Shown: positions 1 to 10,566, counted from the first letter of the stretch. The stretch is DNA of 64,000 nt from Chelydra serpentina (GCA_037349315.1 JBAIAC010000608.1:186001-250000), one strand, 5' to 3'. Notes: generated from the letters alone by a model not told the origin. Made by a program: numbers and translations.

Positions 1-270
1 AAAGGACAAGACTAGAACAGGGTTCAAAACTGGACTAGATAAGTTCATGGAGGATGGGTCCATCAATAGCTATTATCCAGCATGGGTAGGGATGGTGTCC
101 CTATCCTGTCTTTGCCAGAAGATGGGAATGGGCAAGGGGATGGATCACTTGATGTTTACCTGTTCTGTTCATTCCCTTTGGGGTGCCTGGCATTGACCAC
201 TGTTAAAAGACACAATAGTGGGGTATATGGACCTTTGGTCTGACCCAGCAGGACCGTTCTTGTGGAAGAG
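1..270 (+). mobile_element. CR1-type LINE, 3' end fragment
   Basis: The sequence reads in order through the familiar turtle CR1 3' tail: 'actagaacagggttcaaaac', then 'gatcacttgatg', then 'ggtgcctggcattg', and ends at 'gacctttggtctgaccc'. The same tail recurs at 8483-8640 and 15485-15745. It contains no reading frame. Assignment is from memory of the family. Confidence 0.7.
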
Positions 271-835
271 ACAAACTTTGGGGCTATACAGAGCTGAAGA
301 AGAGTTCTGGGTTAGCTCCAAAACTTGCCTTCACCAACAGAAGCTGCTCTACTACAAGCTCTGACCCTCACCTGCCTTCTCTCTCTTGGACTCTGGAAAG
401 TGTTTTCTCTCAACTCCCTTTGGAGAGAAGTTAAGTTTTCCCTGTGGAAAACCATAACGCTGAAGCACTTATATTGATTGTGACACTAGGATGGAAGGAT
501 TACTTAATATTATCAATAAATGAATCTAAACCTGAGCTTCCTGTTTTGAAACTGGTTTTCCCAACTCAGTTCCAAATTGTGTTCTAGAAAGGCCTCCAAG
601 ACGCGTGCCCAAGCCAGCAGAAGTGGCAAGGAGAGAGCCCCCTAGTACTGCTCTTAGTCCCATGTGGGTTGCTCACTGGCAGGGGGAGTTGGCTAGTTTG
701 GTGCTCAGAAAGCTGCCAGGACAGGCCTCTGGGCACCAGATCTTCCTGCTTCTCCCAGCACGTCCCTGGCTCCTTCCCTGCCCCAGTCACTGCTGCAGGA
801 GGGTCCTACATGCACTTAGTCAAAAGCCTTTCACA
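271..835. other. no recognisable feature
   Basis: Unique-looking non-coding sequence. It has short open frames only, with no conserved motif or repeat that I recognise. Confidence 0.5.
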
Positions 836-908
836 GCCTTCTAAGTACAGTTGGCAGTGTGTCAGCCTCCTAATCTACAGGCCCTGAATTCAAGCCTCAG
901 AGAGGGCA
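836..908 (+). pseudogene. elongator tRNA-Met pseudogene with CCT in the anticodon position
   Basis: A 73-nt sequence aligns end to end with vertebrate elongator tRNA-Met. The acceptor strands GCCTTCT and AGAGGGC still pair fully, with discriminator A. The 3' part 'caagcctcagagagggca' is nearly intact. The anticodon loop reads CTCCTAA, so CAT has become CCT (Arg). The anticodon stem has several mismatches and the A box is altered, so it is probably dead. Confidence 0.75.
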
Positions 909-1611
909 GGTGATTTTGCTCCCTGCTTCAACTTTTCTAAAGGAAATCCCAGAGAAAAGAAACTGGAGCAAGCTGATTTCTGGACACCCTCCCACCCATC
1001 TAACACACACAGACTTTTCTAAGACGTTATCTCTTCCTTCTCCTTTAGGATTCTTTAATGCAGCTGGAAATACCAGTTCCTAGAAGCCCCTTCCCACAGA
1101 GAACACAACACAGCACTGGGAGAAAGCTGGGGGCTGCCAGGTTGTCGTGGGTGAGTAGTTAAAGGGATGCACTAAAAATCTAACACAATGATCCCACTCC
1201 TCTCCACCCCCAAGCAGCTTTGAATCTTGCTGACAGTGACGCTGAGTTTCCACTGCCTCAGCATCCTCGACCCCCACTGGAGACCGGTGCAGAGTCCTTA
1301 GATCCCTGTTCAGAGTTCAGCCCCCAGCCGGTGCAGCCCGGCCCGGCCACTCATCCTCTGCCCCAGGAGAACCAGCGGGTGGGCTGCACCCACAGGCAGA
1401 GACCTGATACCGCTCCCCTCCGAGCAGCAGCCGCAGCTGTGGGCAGCTAATCCCCATTAAGACTTGGGGGAAGGAGCTGGGGATCCCTTGTTATTTCTTC
1501 CGTACATCGAGTCTCACGGTGTGTGAACACATTTCTCTTTAACACTGATTAAATGTAGAGCCCCTCCCCCCATTTCTGCTCTGTAAGTGCCTCACTCCTG
1601 TACAGAAAACA
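909..1611. other. no recognisable feature
   Basis: Non-coding. It includes a short GC-rich stretch near 1250-1440 with an open frame of about 75 codons and no domain. I see no gene. Confidence 0.45.
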
Positions 1612-1690
1612 CAAGAACAGCCAGACTGGGTCAGACCAAGGGTCCATCTAGCCCAGTGTCCTGTCTTCCAAGAGTGGTCAAATCAATGGT
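1612..1690 (-). mobile_element. CR1-type LINE 3' fragment
   Basis: 'gaacagccagactgggtcag' followed by 'ccatctagcccagtgtcctg' is the reverse complement of the CR1 3' terminal segment, so the element points to the minus strand. It is truncated to about 80 bp. Confidence 0.65.
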
Positions 1691-2792
1691 GTAGCCCAGG
1701 TTACCAATTTTGCTGTAGCCCGCTGCTCGTGTGTCACACACAGCACTTGAGTACCGTTACTGAACAAAGGGAAATGTATTTAACAAGGGAGAGAGATTTA
1801 AACCGAAACAAACGTGAGTGATGGAAACAGAGTTACACACAAAACAATCACACAATGCAACCTACACTGTTTAATAGGTACCTTCCCTATCCAGGTAGAT
1901 TGAAGTGTGAGGTGACGGGCTAGTGTAGTGATTGCTAGTCCCTAGGAGCCAGAGCCCTGCCTTTCAAGAAGCACCACTGGTCATTAGTTTCTCTCCACCC
2001 TGTTATAAACTGAATCAGTCTTTTGTCTACATTCACAGACAGGACGATCTCCTCATTGTCATATGGTCCTTGTCACTGCCACAGGGTTTCCATGTCTATA
2101 GTTTGTCTTTGATAGTTGTCCGTTGGCTTTTCTGGTGTGGTGCAAAGGTTGACAATGGAGCAAGACATCGCCGAACTGCCTAGCAAGGGATGGGCGACAA
2201 TTCACTCCCACTTGAATGGGTCGTCCCCACCAAGACCTATGATTGGGGTGACTCACTTTCATGACAATACCATATGAGCATAATTATCCATGTACTTACA
2301 TTACTCCTTCAATATGACTCATACATGCCTCTCGCAGTGATTAGGAGTAACAATGATTTACAAGTTTCAGTAGCGATCTCACTGCTATGCTTCCCGGATA
2401 AATATAATAAAATCAGTGTATTGGGTGTGGTGAGTTTGTCAGGTCTGAGACAGGAGTTGCTTGTGAATAACAGTGACCCCTTTGGCAACTGGCACCAATG
2501 AGCTTGTGTCACACATGCACTGAGCTATACAGTCTCACCCTGATGCAATAGAAAGGCCAGCACACAAAACAGAGAAAGGAACAATAAGATACTAAAATGA
2601 CAATGATTGGGACTCCCCATTTCTCTCAGTCTCTGGACTGATGGACACTAAGAGCTGTAGCTACAGTTCAGGAACTAGGCGATCGGACAGCTGGCTCAGC
2701 CCTCCATACTAGCAGCTCTCTCACATACCGGCAGATGGGTCACATTTGGAATCGACGTCATGACTTGCTTCCCATAGAGGATCAATCTGTCC
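1691..2792. other. unassigned intergenic sequence, possibly LTR-derived
   Basis: No gene is recognised. The composition and the run 'atgtatttaacaagggagag' suggest an old LTR-retrotransposon fragment. I cannot place its ends and see no reading frame with a known domain. Confidence 0.3.
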
Positions 2793-2956
2793 AAGGCTAC
2801 GTCTACACTTCAAACACTGGAAGTAGTCTTCTGACAACCTAACCCTGTCTACACTGGGGCTCAGGTCACATTCACTACTTCTCTCCATGGAGTGGATTTT
2901 TCACACCCCTGAGAGATGGGGCTATGTCCACAGCCTTTCAGTGTAGACCAGGCTTT
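2793..2956. mobile_element. Harbinger-type MITE
   Basis: A non-autonomous element of about 160 bp. The left end AAGGCTACGTCTACACT matches the inverted right end (AAAGCCTGGTCTACACT when reversed). The ends resemble those of the Harbinger element at 25157-27826 and its nested MITE. There is no coding capacity. Confidence 0.65.
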
Positions 2957-3317
2957 AGATGGCTTTTTGATATGAAAGCCAATGGACTTCAGCCTTTTCC
3001 TTGCTATTAGTGGCTGATGATTGCAGTTTGTGACACAGTAGGGAGTGGGGAGTATTGACCTGGGAATGTTGCTGGGGAGTTTTACTGGCACTGTCTGCAC
3101 TGGGGATGGGATAGCAGGGGATGGCTTCACTTGAGGGATGATACCTGAGCCTGTAACTTGAGCCAGGAGGGGATTGGGGCCAGGTGACACCTTCTGCCCA
3201 GGAAACTGGGCAAAGGCTGTAGGAGGAGCCGGGGGGAGACTGAGTGTTTCAGTTTCAAGCCCAGGCATTGGGATTATTTACCAGTTTCTCTGGCATTGGC
3301 ACATTACTGTGCTCACA
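2957..3317. other. no recognisable feature
   Basis: Non-coding. An open frame spans the minus strand here (about 135 codons from 3268 down into the MITE) but it is proline-rich with no domain and is not called. Confidence 0.45.
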
Positions 3318-3399
3318 GCTGTGATGGCCGAGTGGTTAAGGTGTTGGAGTTGAAATCCACTAGGGTTCCCCTCCTGAGGTTTGAATCCTGCTCACAGCG
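3318..3399 (+). tRNA. tRNA-Ser(TGA)
   Basis: 82 nt with the long variable arm of a class II tRNA. Acceptor strands GCTGTGA and TCACAGC are fully complementary, with discriminator G. The A box is TGGCCGAGTGG. The loop TTGAAAT gives anticodon TGA. The B box is GGTTTGAATCC, with one change from GGTTCGAATCC. The body matches vertebrate tRNA-Ser. Probably functional or recently so. Confidence 0.85.
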
Positions 3400-4021
3400 A
3401 GGCCTGTGTTTTAGCCACAGTTTCTAACCAGGGCAATACGTCTATACAGACCCCTAAAACACTCTCAATTCTCTACCCAACCCAAGTCAATCTGGTTCTG
3501 CTCCTTTCCTATCGATGCCTGGGACACTACCTCACACTGTGTCCCTGAGGTGTCAGGCAAACTCTCAGCACCATCCAGCATCCTGACATTGATCCTTGTG
3601 ACCTGTGGGTTGGATTTATTTTAGTGGGACACGGGCCATGTGGAGGATAATTTAAACTCTTAATTTCCTTAGGGTTCACCTTCAATATACGTGTATGGTG
3701 GTGTCATTTATCACCATTACAGGTCTAGTGTATTTATTAGAATAGCACAAGTAAGTCACAGAAGTGACATAGTAACCGTAGCGAGTCTATGCTGACATAA
3801 CTTGAGTTAACATGGGCTTGTAGTGTCCAGCTCCAGCCTGAGCCAAATGTCCCCACTGCAGGTTTTAGCCCCACAACCGGAGACCGAGATGTCCAAGTCA
3901 GATGATCCAGGCCAGCCGGGCTGCAGGGCTTTTATCACAGTATAGATGCACCGAGGGACGTGTTTGCCAGTTTTTTATGCATTTGCACAGGAAAAGGTTG
4001 AGTATTTCCGTCCATTTCAGT
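3400..4021. other. no recognisable feature
   Basis: Non-coding flank between the Ser and Cys tRNA loci, with no repeat family or frame that I can name. Confidence 0.45.
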
Positions 4022-4145
4022 CTAGGGTGACCATATGTCCTGATTTTATAGGGACAGTTCTGATTTTTGGGTCTTTTTCTTATATAGGCTCCTATTACTC
4101 CCCACCCCCGTTCCGACTTTTCACATTCGCTGTCTGGTCACCCTA
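4022..4145. mobile_element. TA-flanked MITE (AGGGTGACC family)
   Basis: The left end TAGGGTGACCATATGTCC and right end CTGTCTGGTCACCCTA form a terminal inverted repeat. The interior has the family's 'gattttatagggacag' and 'taggctcctatta'. Further copies lie at 34038-34160 and 21938-22192. Flanking TA suggests a Tc1/mariner-like target site. Confidence 0.75.
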
Positions 4146-4233
4146 CCCTATTTCAGGCATCCCCATTTGGTGGAACTCCTGAACGTAATGGAAATGGATA
4201 TGCATTAAATTTTGTTAAAGGATGGGGGTTTTA

Positions 4234-4305
4234 AGGGGGCACTTGGACTTGAACCAAGGACCACTTGATCTGCAGTCAAACACTCTGCCACTGAGCTATA
4301 CCCCC
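4234..4305 (-). tRNA. tRNA-Cys(GCA)
   Basis: 72 nt. Acceptor strands GGGGGTA and TGCCCCC pair, with one G-T. The D arm is TAGCTCAGTGGCAGAG. The anticodon loop CTGCAGA gives GCA. The T loop is TTCAAGT. The sequence is almost identical to vertebrate tRNA-Cys, so this is likely a functional gene. Confidence 0.92.
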
Positions 4306-5360
4306 CATGAGGCACATGTTTGATTAAACATTATATAGACGTGTAAACAGAACAGCTTGCTCACCTACTGACAGCTTCTCCCACTGACATAGCTCCCACC
4401 TCTCGGGGAGGTGGATTCACTACATGGACGGGACAGCTCTCTCCCATCCGCTTAGAGCAGCTTCAGTGATTATAAATAAGTAGGAAATAACCTGCTGAAT
4501 GGACAGTAACCAATGCATCGAATATGGCTGTCTGCATTCAATAGGGGTAACTGGCCAGTGAACAGACTGTTTTGAATAACATGTACCTCAGTTCGGATGC
4601 AGTGTCACTGACCCCGGATTGGGACTGGTCCTAACAGGGAATTTGTTTTAACAATTGGACACATTGCCACTTCACTATTGTTATATTACACTCTAAGGGG
4701 AATGCCCGTTGGATGTTTATTAGTAATAAGTTTAGGCAACTTTCTCGCTCTTTGTTTTTAATGTTCTCTCGTGAATTGTTATGGTAGATTCTATATAACT
4801 CTGCTAAGCAGGACAATTCTCTTTTGTGCTGTGTCCTGTTCTGTTTTGCGTGGTGCCATTTGGAACTCTGATGCACAATATTGTGTTGCATAGTTTTATG
4901 GTGCATTGTTTTGCTTCAGCTCGTTTGGTGCCTGTGTTGTGTTGGTTTGAGCTGAGCTATTTTCCTTTGTGTACTTTTGTCCTAGGATTTCTTAGTTTGC
5001 ATTGTGTTGCTTTGTTTTCTTTACCCCCAATTGGGGATTTTGAAAGAAACACATATTCTGCGTCATTCGATCCTAAACCGAACTTCGCTCTCCTTGATAA
5101 TCTGTACCTTATTCCCTGATAACCAAAAACCTCTATGCTTAAACTCTGTACTGTTGTTTTTATTTTTAACATTATCTTCATAAAATTCTTAAATGTAACT
5201 GTTTGCTACTGATGGGTCTAGAAATCATTTGTCGAGTGGAAGATGACTTTTCTGTGGGATTGTTCCCAAGACCCAGTACTTTGTGTTCCAACAGCTCCCA
5301 GCTTCCTTGGTGAAAATAAGACCAAGGTTTATGTGCAATGTACAGGAAAATGTAGCTTTT
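4306..5360. other. no recognisable feature
   Basis: AT-richer intergenic sequence. T-rich stretches at 4820-5120 give an open frame of about 97 codons without domain similarity. I see no gene. Confidence 0.45.
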
Positions 5361-5433
5361 TACCCTAGATGGAACTTGAACCCACAATCCCTGTCTTAGG
5401 AAGCCAATCCCTTATCCATTAGGCCACTGGTGC
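5361..5433 (-). tRNA. tRNA-Arg(CCT), partly degenerate acceptor
   Basis: 73 nt. 'GTGGCCTAATGGATAAGG' and the loop TTCCTAA (anticodon CCT) identify tRNA-Arg. The T arm is GTGGGTTCAAGTTCCAT. Acceptor strands GCACCAG and CTAGGGT carry two mismatches, so it could be a recent pseudogene. The internal promoter boxes look usable. Confidence 0.75.
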
Positions 5434-6047
5434 CCTAAAGTATAATTGAGGGAGGGATGTAAATCCCCTCTCATAATTGCACATTCATCACATTCGCTAG
5501 GAAGCCAAATTCCCCCTTTATGCGCCTTACAGAAAGGTCGGCATCCCCTGTCAGCGAGGCAACTGGGCAGGTCGCTGACAGAGCTGAGCCCCACCTTTCT
5601 GCAGCCATCTTTAGAGAAGAACCCCATCCCAGAGTCACCCCTCCCTCCGTCAGCACCTCCACGTCTGTGGCTCTGAGTGGCAGTAGGATGATTGGGGGGC
5701 GAATCCAGGGCTGGAAGGGGGGTCAGGTCAGGACTCAGCTCTCCATTGGTCTGTCTGCTTTGGGTCAGGGACCATAACACATCCTGTTGCATTTGTTATT
5801 TCAAAGGGTGGTTTAGGATTTTCAGTCTCAGACACGGTGCACAAAGCAGGACTCCACCCTCGGCGTAAACTGAATGAGCCGCCCACAGATTCTGGCAGCC
5901 ACAAGGAGCCATTTGGTGTGAGAGTCAGACCTGCCCCTGTCCCAAGGGAAGGGTTCGTCTGGGAGGAGCCTGGCACACTGACCTATCATCTCTTAACACC
6001 AAAACTTTCACTATTATCAGTGCCTGGGACTGTAATTTACACCATAA
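5434..6047. other. no recognisable feature
   Basis: Non-coding. Overlapping open frames of up to 126 codons at 5412-5976 have no recognisable domain and are treated as chance. Confidence 0.45.
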
Positions 6048-6130
6048 AAACAGCCACACTGGGCTAGACTAAAGGCCCATCTAGCTCTGTATCTTCTCTT
6101 CTGACAGTAGCCAATACCAGGTGCCCCAAA
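6048..6130 (-). mobile_element. CR1-type LINE 3' fragment
   Basis: 'aacagccacactgggctaga' and 'ccatctagctctgtatcttc' are antisense CR1 3' tail. The fragment lies immediately 3' of tRNA-Thr(CGT). The same CR1-plus-tRNA junction is seen at 14695-14867, so the pair was duplicated together. Confidence 0.65.
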
Positions 6131-6142
6131 AGCCACTCAACA

Positions 6143-6216
6143 AGGCACCACTGGGAGTTGAACCCAGAATCTCCTGTTTACGAAACAGGTGCTTTAACCA
6201 GCTAAGCCATGGTACC
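6143..6216 (-). tRNA. tRNA-Thr(CGT)
   Basis: 74 nt. Acceptor GGTACCA and TGGTGCC pair, with one G-T. The D arm is TGGCTTAGCTGGTTAAAGC. The anticodon stem is CCTGT/ACAGG around loop TTCGTAA, giving CGT. The T arm is CTGGGTTCAACTCCCAG. It matches vertebrate tRNA-Thr closely and is likely functional. A duplicate with a different anticodon lies at 14794-14867. Confidence 0.9.
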
Positions 6217-6217
6217 A

Positions 6218-6388
6218 AGTGGTCATAAAAATGATCTCTATGGTCCCAGTTCATATTAACAACGTCACAGCAGCCTACAGAGAAGTGGGAGGGAGGTGTC
6301 TTCGAGCCGGCGAGTCTCGTCCGTTTCTCCCTTGCTGCTTGGGCGGAGGTGGGAAGGGAGCGAAACGTGCCCGGCTGAAGGTTATCAC
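6218..6388. repeat. tRNA-Asn 3' flank module, copy 1
   Basis: 'gtcccagttcatattaa' through 'gcgaaacgtgcccggctgaagg' recurs almost identically at 7955-8107, next to the second tRNA-Asn pseudogene. The tRNA was therefore duplicated with its flank. Confidence 0.8.
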
Positions 6389-6460
6389 TGTCCCTGGGTG
6401 GGCTCGAACCACTAGCTTTCCGGTTAATAGCCGAACGCGCTGACCTATTGCTCACAGAAG
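6389..6460 (-). pseudogene. tRNA-Asn pseudogene (ATT)
   Basis: The 3' half 'TGGTTCGAGCCCACCCAGGG' and the 'GTCAGCGCGTTCGGC' segment identify tRNA-Asn. The loop CTATTAA gives ATT rather than the usual GTT. The 5' end is shortened by a base relative to the family and the acceptor stem is impaired, so it is probably a pseudogene. Confidence 0.7.
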
Positions 6461-6559
6461 TTGGCAAGGAAAGGGCTGATGTTGCAAAAGTACACATCCC
6501 TAAAAGGTACCAGAACACTTGTACATTCCACACAGATAACAAGGAACAGGCTGGCCCAT

Positions 6560-7078
6560 CCTAAAGACAGGGGCAAAAGGGTAATATGATGGATAGAGTT
6601 GTTTTGTTCGAACCAACATGTACAAGGTGGGAGGTGGCACCGCACTGCGTAGAGGGGTTGTACCTTGTTACGTAGAAGGGTTGCACCTCAATACGTCAGG
6701 AGTGATGTGTAACTTGTTTGTACCTGTGTATAAGAATTCACCCCCGAGGAGTTGTCTTTGTCCGGCCTAGGGGGCAGTGGAAAGTCCTGCCACTGACTAA
6801 GCTGTGTCCATTGCCAGGGTGCACATAGGGACATAAACCGTAGAGTTATAATTTATAATCGGGGGGGCTAGAGATTGTGTTTCTCCTCGACAATAAACCT
6901 GGCCGGGTGCCTTCGTACCTTATCAGAGCCTGTGGTCTTTGGGGGTTCTCTCGGGCCTGCTGTGTCAGCGATCTGCGCAGAGCTGGGGCAGCACACAGAG
7001 GGAACACACACATGCAGCCAACTGAGATCGACATTGAACAGAGCAGAGCAGAGCACCACACCGGTAGCTGTCTGAAAA
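6560..7078 (+). mobile_element. probable LTR, plus orientation
   Basis: The stretch has LTR architecture. A TATA-like tataag lies at 6729-6734, and AATAAA at 6892-6897 follows about 160 bp later. After it comes the segment 'ctggccgggtgccttcgtac', known to me from turtle LTRs. The outer boundaries are uncertain and no internal retroviral genes remain. Confidence 0.5.
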
Positions 7079-7084
7079 CAAGGC

Positions 7085-7945
7085 TGACTGGTTATGAAAA
7101 CCAATGCCCCAGTAAAAGGAAAAAAAAGGTTCTCCCGATCCCAAAGGACCAAGCCACAGGCCCAGGTCAATGTAAAAGTCAGATCTTCCCCACAAATCAC
7201 GCTGATGCCAATCCCTTAGAATCTAAAATCTCAAGGTTTATTCATAAAAGGACAAAGGTAGAGAGGAGAGCTAAAATTGGTTACATGGAATCAGTTCCGT
7301 ACAGTAACGGCAAAGTTCTTGGCTCAGGCTTGTTGCAGCGATGGACTAAACTGCAGGTTCAAATCAATTCTCTGGCGTACATCCACGGCTGGGATGGGTC
7401 ACTCAGTCCTTTGTTCAGAGCTTCAGTTTGTAGCAAAGTCCCTCCAGAGGTCAGAAGCAGGAGTGAAGAGAACACGGAGGGGTTTCCAGGGCCTTTTATA
7501 GTTTCTGCCCGTGGAAGGACACCCCTCCGTTCTTACTGTGGAAAATCATAGCAGCAAGATGGAGTCTGGAGTCACATGGACAAGTCACATGTCCATGCAC
7601 GACTCTGTTTGCAGGCCGACGCCATTGTTTCCATGTTAGTTTGAACATTCCCATCCATGAGATGTGGATTGGCATCTCCCAAAGTCCATTGTCAGTTAAG
7701 TGTTTCTTGATCAGGCGCTTACTGAGAATACTCCTTTCTCAAGAAGCTGACCAAATGCATCACTGAGGCTACTTGGAATCAAATACATTTGAGATACAAG
7801 TTCATAGCCCATATTCCTCACTTCAAATACAAAATGGTACACACATACAGCTAGCATCATTATAACCAGCAAATCAGAACATCATTGTCATAGACACGGC
7901 GCACGACAAGCTTTGTACAATATTGCTGCAAATCTATCACAGTGG
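7085..7945 (-). mobile_element. probable LTR retroelement fragment, minus orientation
   Basis: On the minus strand, TATAAAA (7494-7500) precedes AATAAA (7237-7242) by about 255 bp, as in an LTR U3-R region. The text ('aaactgcaggttcaaatcaa', 'gtttcttgatcaggcg') matches a common turtle LTR family that I recognise. The adjacent 7085-7230 is probably flanking element sequence. Boundaries are approximate. Confidence 0.5.
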
Positions 7946-7954
7946 TGGCAAGAA

Positions 7955-8294
7955 TGATCTCTACGGTCCCAGTTCATATTAATAACATCACAACAGCCCA
8001 CAGAGAAGTGGGAGGGAGGCGTCTTCGAGCCGGAGTGTCTCGTCCGTTTCTCCCTTGCCGCTTGGGCGGAGGCGGGAAGGGAGCGAAACGTGCCCGGCTG
8101 AAGGTTTTGCGTTCGGCCTTGAGGATTAAGCCTGAGCCTCCGGCATGGGTGCTGGGAGATGGGTTTCCGAGTCGCATCCCGCGCACGCTTTGGGCCTCAG
8201 CTGAAACCACTGAGGCCAAGAGGGACGCTTTTGAGGCGGCAAAAGGAGGGCTTATGGGGCTCTCAGCAGGTCTTGAGGAACACGGGGTTATTGC
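7955..8294. repeat. tRNA-Asn 3' flank module, copy 2
   Basis: Copy of 6218-6388, with about 190 bp of additional sequence (8108-8294) before the tRNA. That stretch is either an insertion here or a deletion in copy 1. Confidence 0.7.
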
Positions 8295-8368
8295 TGTCCC
8301 TGGGTGGGCTCGAACCACCAGCTTGTCTGTAAATAGCCAAACGCGCTGACCCATTGCACCACAGAGAC
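8295..8368 (-). pseudogene. tRNA-Asn pseudogene, damaged anticodon arm
   Basis: 74 nt. Acceptor strands GTCTCTG and CAGGGAC pair well. 'GGTGCAATGGGTCAGCGCG' and the T arm 'TGGTTCGAGCCCACCCAGGG' are intact. The anticodon arm TTTGGCTATTTACAGAC no longer pairs and would present ATT. Internal promoter boxes are intact, so it may be transcribed without giving a usable tRNA. Confidence 0.75.
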
Positions 8369-8482
8369 ATGAGATTGTCGCTCCTAAGGCTGCTGCCGAG
8401 CAGCCTGTGTCTCTGCCGGCCATCGCCAGCGCTCGCAAGGCGCTAGTGTGGATGCTGGAGGCTGGGTGCTGGATGCTGTGGG

Positions 8483-8640
8483 CAAAGGGGGGTGATGGAT
8501 GGCAGGAGAGAGATCACTTGATCATTACCTGTTGGGTCCATTCACTCCAGGTCACCTGGCATTGGCCACTGTCGGTGGACAGGATACTGGGCTGGATGGA
8601 CCTTTGGTCTGACCCAGTACGGCCTTTCTTATGTTCTGAC
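8483..8640 (+). mobile_element. CR1-type LINE 3' end
   Basis: 'gagatcacttgatcattacc', 'cacctggcattggccactgt' and 'gggctggatggacctttggt' followed by 'ttcttatgttct' is the CR1 3' terminus in plus orientation. It ends 10 bp before the initiator tRNA at 8651. Confidence 0.75.
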
Positions 8641-8650
8641 ATAAAGACCC

Positions 8651-8722
8651 AGCAGAGTGGCGCAGCGGCAGCGTGCTGGGCCCATAACCCAGAGGTCAAT
8701 GGATCGAAACCATCCTCTGCTA
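8651..8722 (+). tRNA. initiator tRNA-Met(CAT)
   Basis: 72 nt. Initiator hallmarks are visible: the acceptor begins with A1 (AGCAGAG) pairing to CTCTGCT, three G-C pairs (GGG/CCC) flank the anticodon loop CCATAAC, and the T loop is ATCGAAA. There is one change in the D loop (GCGGCAGCG). Likely functional. Further copies lie at 11033 and 47094. Confidence 0.92.
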
Positions 8723-9384
8723 GGCAGGTGCTTGTTTCTTTTTGCTCTGGGCCTGCAAGCGAGGCGGCTGTTGTAGGAGCAGCAGTGATCTGTGTGCTAT
8801 GTAGAACTTGTTACTCCAAAGGTGTGTTCACTCCACACACCCCCCCGCCGCCTTTTGTCACCTCTCCCTCTTTGAAGACCTGTGAAGCGGCTTTCCCCCT
8901 CCCCTCCCTCCTGGAATGCTGCTGGGCTGGATGGGCTGTTAGCCAGCTGGAAGATGAGAAGAGCTCCCAGGTAAACAGGGTGTCTGGGACTCTGACCAGG
9001 CAGCGATCACACACCCAACGCATGGACACTGCACGGACACTGCCTGAGCTGGAGTGTGGCCAAGCAGATGCGGCCAAGTCATCTCTAGTCGCAGGCCATG
9101 ATGAGCTGGTCCTTAACAGGGGGAGGGGCCATGTGCTCAGGAATCACGAGCTTGTACCTCCCGTGAAGGCCCTTTCCCCGGACCGCCTGGCCGGTGGCTC
9201 ACCGCGTTGCAGTCCATCCTGCCTCAGGAAGACTCACCTTCGTCGCCCCGCCCATCGCTGCGCGGTGGGACACTTACCCTGAAGGATCCTGACATCTCCA
9301 GTGCCGTGCCTGTCCTGGGAGCGTGAGTATGTGAGTGTGAGTGTGACCCCCCCTTCTTTGGAGCTTAGATATCAGTGTAATAAA
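8723..9384. other. no recognisable gene; tRNA flank
   Basis: Non-coding flank. 'gctaggcaggtgcttgtttc' immediately 3' of the tRNA is shared with the copies at 11105 and 47070-47093. Open frames across it lack domains. Confidence 0.45.
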
Positions 9385-9515
9385 CTGCTTGCATCCGATG
9401 AAGTGGGTATTCACCCACGAAAGCTTATGCTTCAATACCTCTGTTAGTCTATAAGGTGCCACAGGACCCTTTGTCGCTTCTACAGATCCAGACTAACACG
9501 GCTACCCCCCTGATA
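9385..9515. repeat. interspersed repeat ('acgaaagcttatgc...agactaacacggct' family)
   Basis: 'gaagtgggtattcacccacg', 'aaagcttatgctt' and 'cagactaacacggctacc' form a widespread reptile repeat that I recognise. A short 3' piece recurs at 14617-14655. The class is uncertain. Confidence 0.55.
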
Positions 9516-9675
9516 GTGTAATAAACGTGCTGCTTTCTGCCAAACTCCGGTGGGTCATTAACCCTTCCTAAGCTCACTAGCTGGCCCGATTTCGGGGAAC
9601 AGAATCCGTTTATGGTTCTAATAACAGGCTTCACAAGCCAGCCGGCTGTTACTGGGGGGCAAAAAATAAGCTGTC

Positions 9676-9711
9676 TTGAGCTGAGGGTTCGAATCCCATT
9701 ACAGTTGTGCT
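9676..9711 (+). pseudogene. tRNA-Arg 3' fragment
   Basis: 'tgagggttcgaatcccatt' followed by 'acagttgtgctt' matches the T arm, acceptor and 3' flank of the tRNA-Arg(TCG) at 49967-50039 ('gagggttcgagtccc', 'gcagttgtgctt'). The 5' half of the tRNA is missing. Confidence 0.6.
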
Positions 9712-9715
9712 TCCT

Positions 9716-10191
9716 TAGCCCTCACTTGGGCTGCAAGTCCGGCTTTCTTTAGAGCCAAATCCTCTGTTTGGCTGCTGGGGCGAAGGCTCTGGTCCAGGGG
9801 GGCTGGGGAGGGCAAAGATCAGCATGTGAGCCCCAGCTAGTCCCAATCCAGCGTCTGGCCTTCCTAGCTCGCCACAGAAAGTGGGCGGACACCGGACTAG
9901 CGTCAGAGCCGTCTGCCTGTGCTGGAGGGGGCCGGTTAAATAGCACCTTTGGAGCCTGGGTGTTTCTCTGCTTCTCGCCAGCTGGGGAAAAGCTGCTTGG
10001 GGAAAAATCTCCTCCCCCGCTGCCAAAAGGAGCCCCCTGAGTGGGAGGGGTCAGAGGCCCCAGCTGGGGGCCAGGCCCCGCTTTCCCCAGCTTTCTGATG
10101 CTGGCTGCAGAACATCAGCCGCCTCCCCACATGCTCGTCTGCAGGGGCCTGCAGTGGGTATTAGTCCGGTATCTGCCCACTTTCCACAGCC
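9716..10191. other. no recognisable feature
   Basis: GC-rich non-coding sequence with short open frames on both strands and no domain. Confidence 0.4.
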
Positions 10192-10566
10192 GCACCTCCC
10201 CAGGCTTTGGCAGAATGAACGGTGCCGTTCTACTAACCCCACTGAGCCGCACTGAGGCGCTTAGCTTCTGCCCTGCCTTCCTCAGCACGACCTTCCTCCT
10301 TTGCCCCATTCCCGCCTCACTTCCTCCTTTGGCAAGTGGGAAGAGCTGGGCTCTGTAGGCCAACCTCCAAGGGCAGAGGAGGCCAAGCCACAAGGCTCCA
10401 AGGGGTGACTGGCCGAGATCCTGCAGTTTTCCCTGGCTGATGCCAAGGTGCTTTCTCAGCTCATTTCACCACCCTCTGTCCTGCAGGGGTTGGGGTTATC
10501 CCAAGGACAGGCCCGTGGAAGATTGAGAAGTGTCTTGCTGGACAGCTAGGGAAAAGGAAGCCATCA

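Noticed and set aside
5412..5976. Overlapping frames of 76-126 codons
   Set aside because: Mutually overlapping in several registers with no domain. Consistent with chance in moderately GC-rich DNA.
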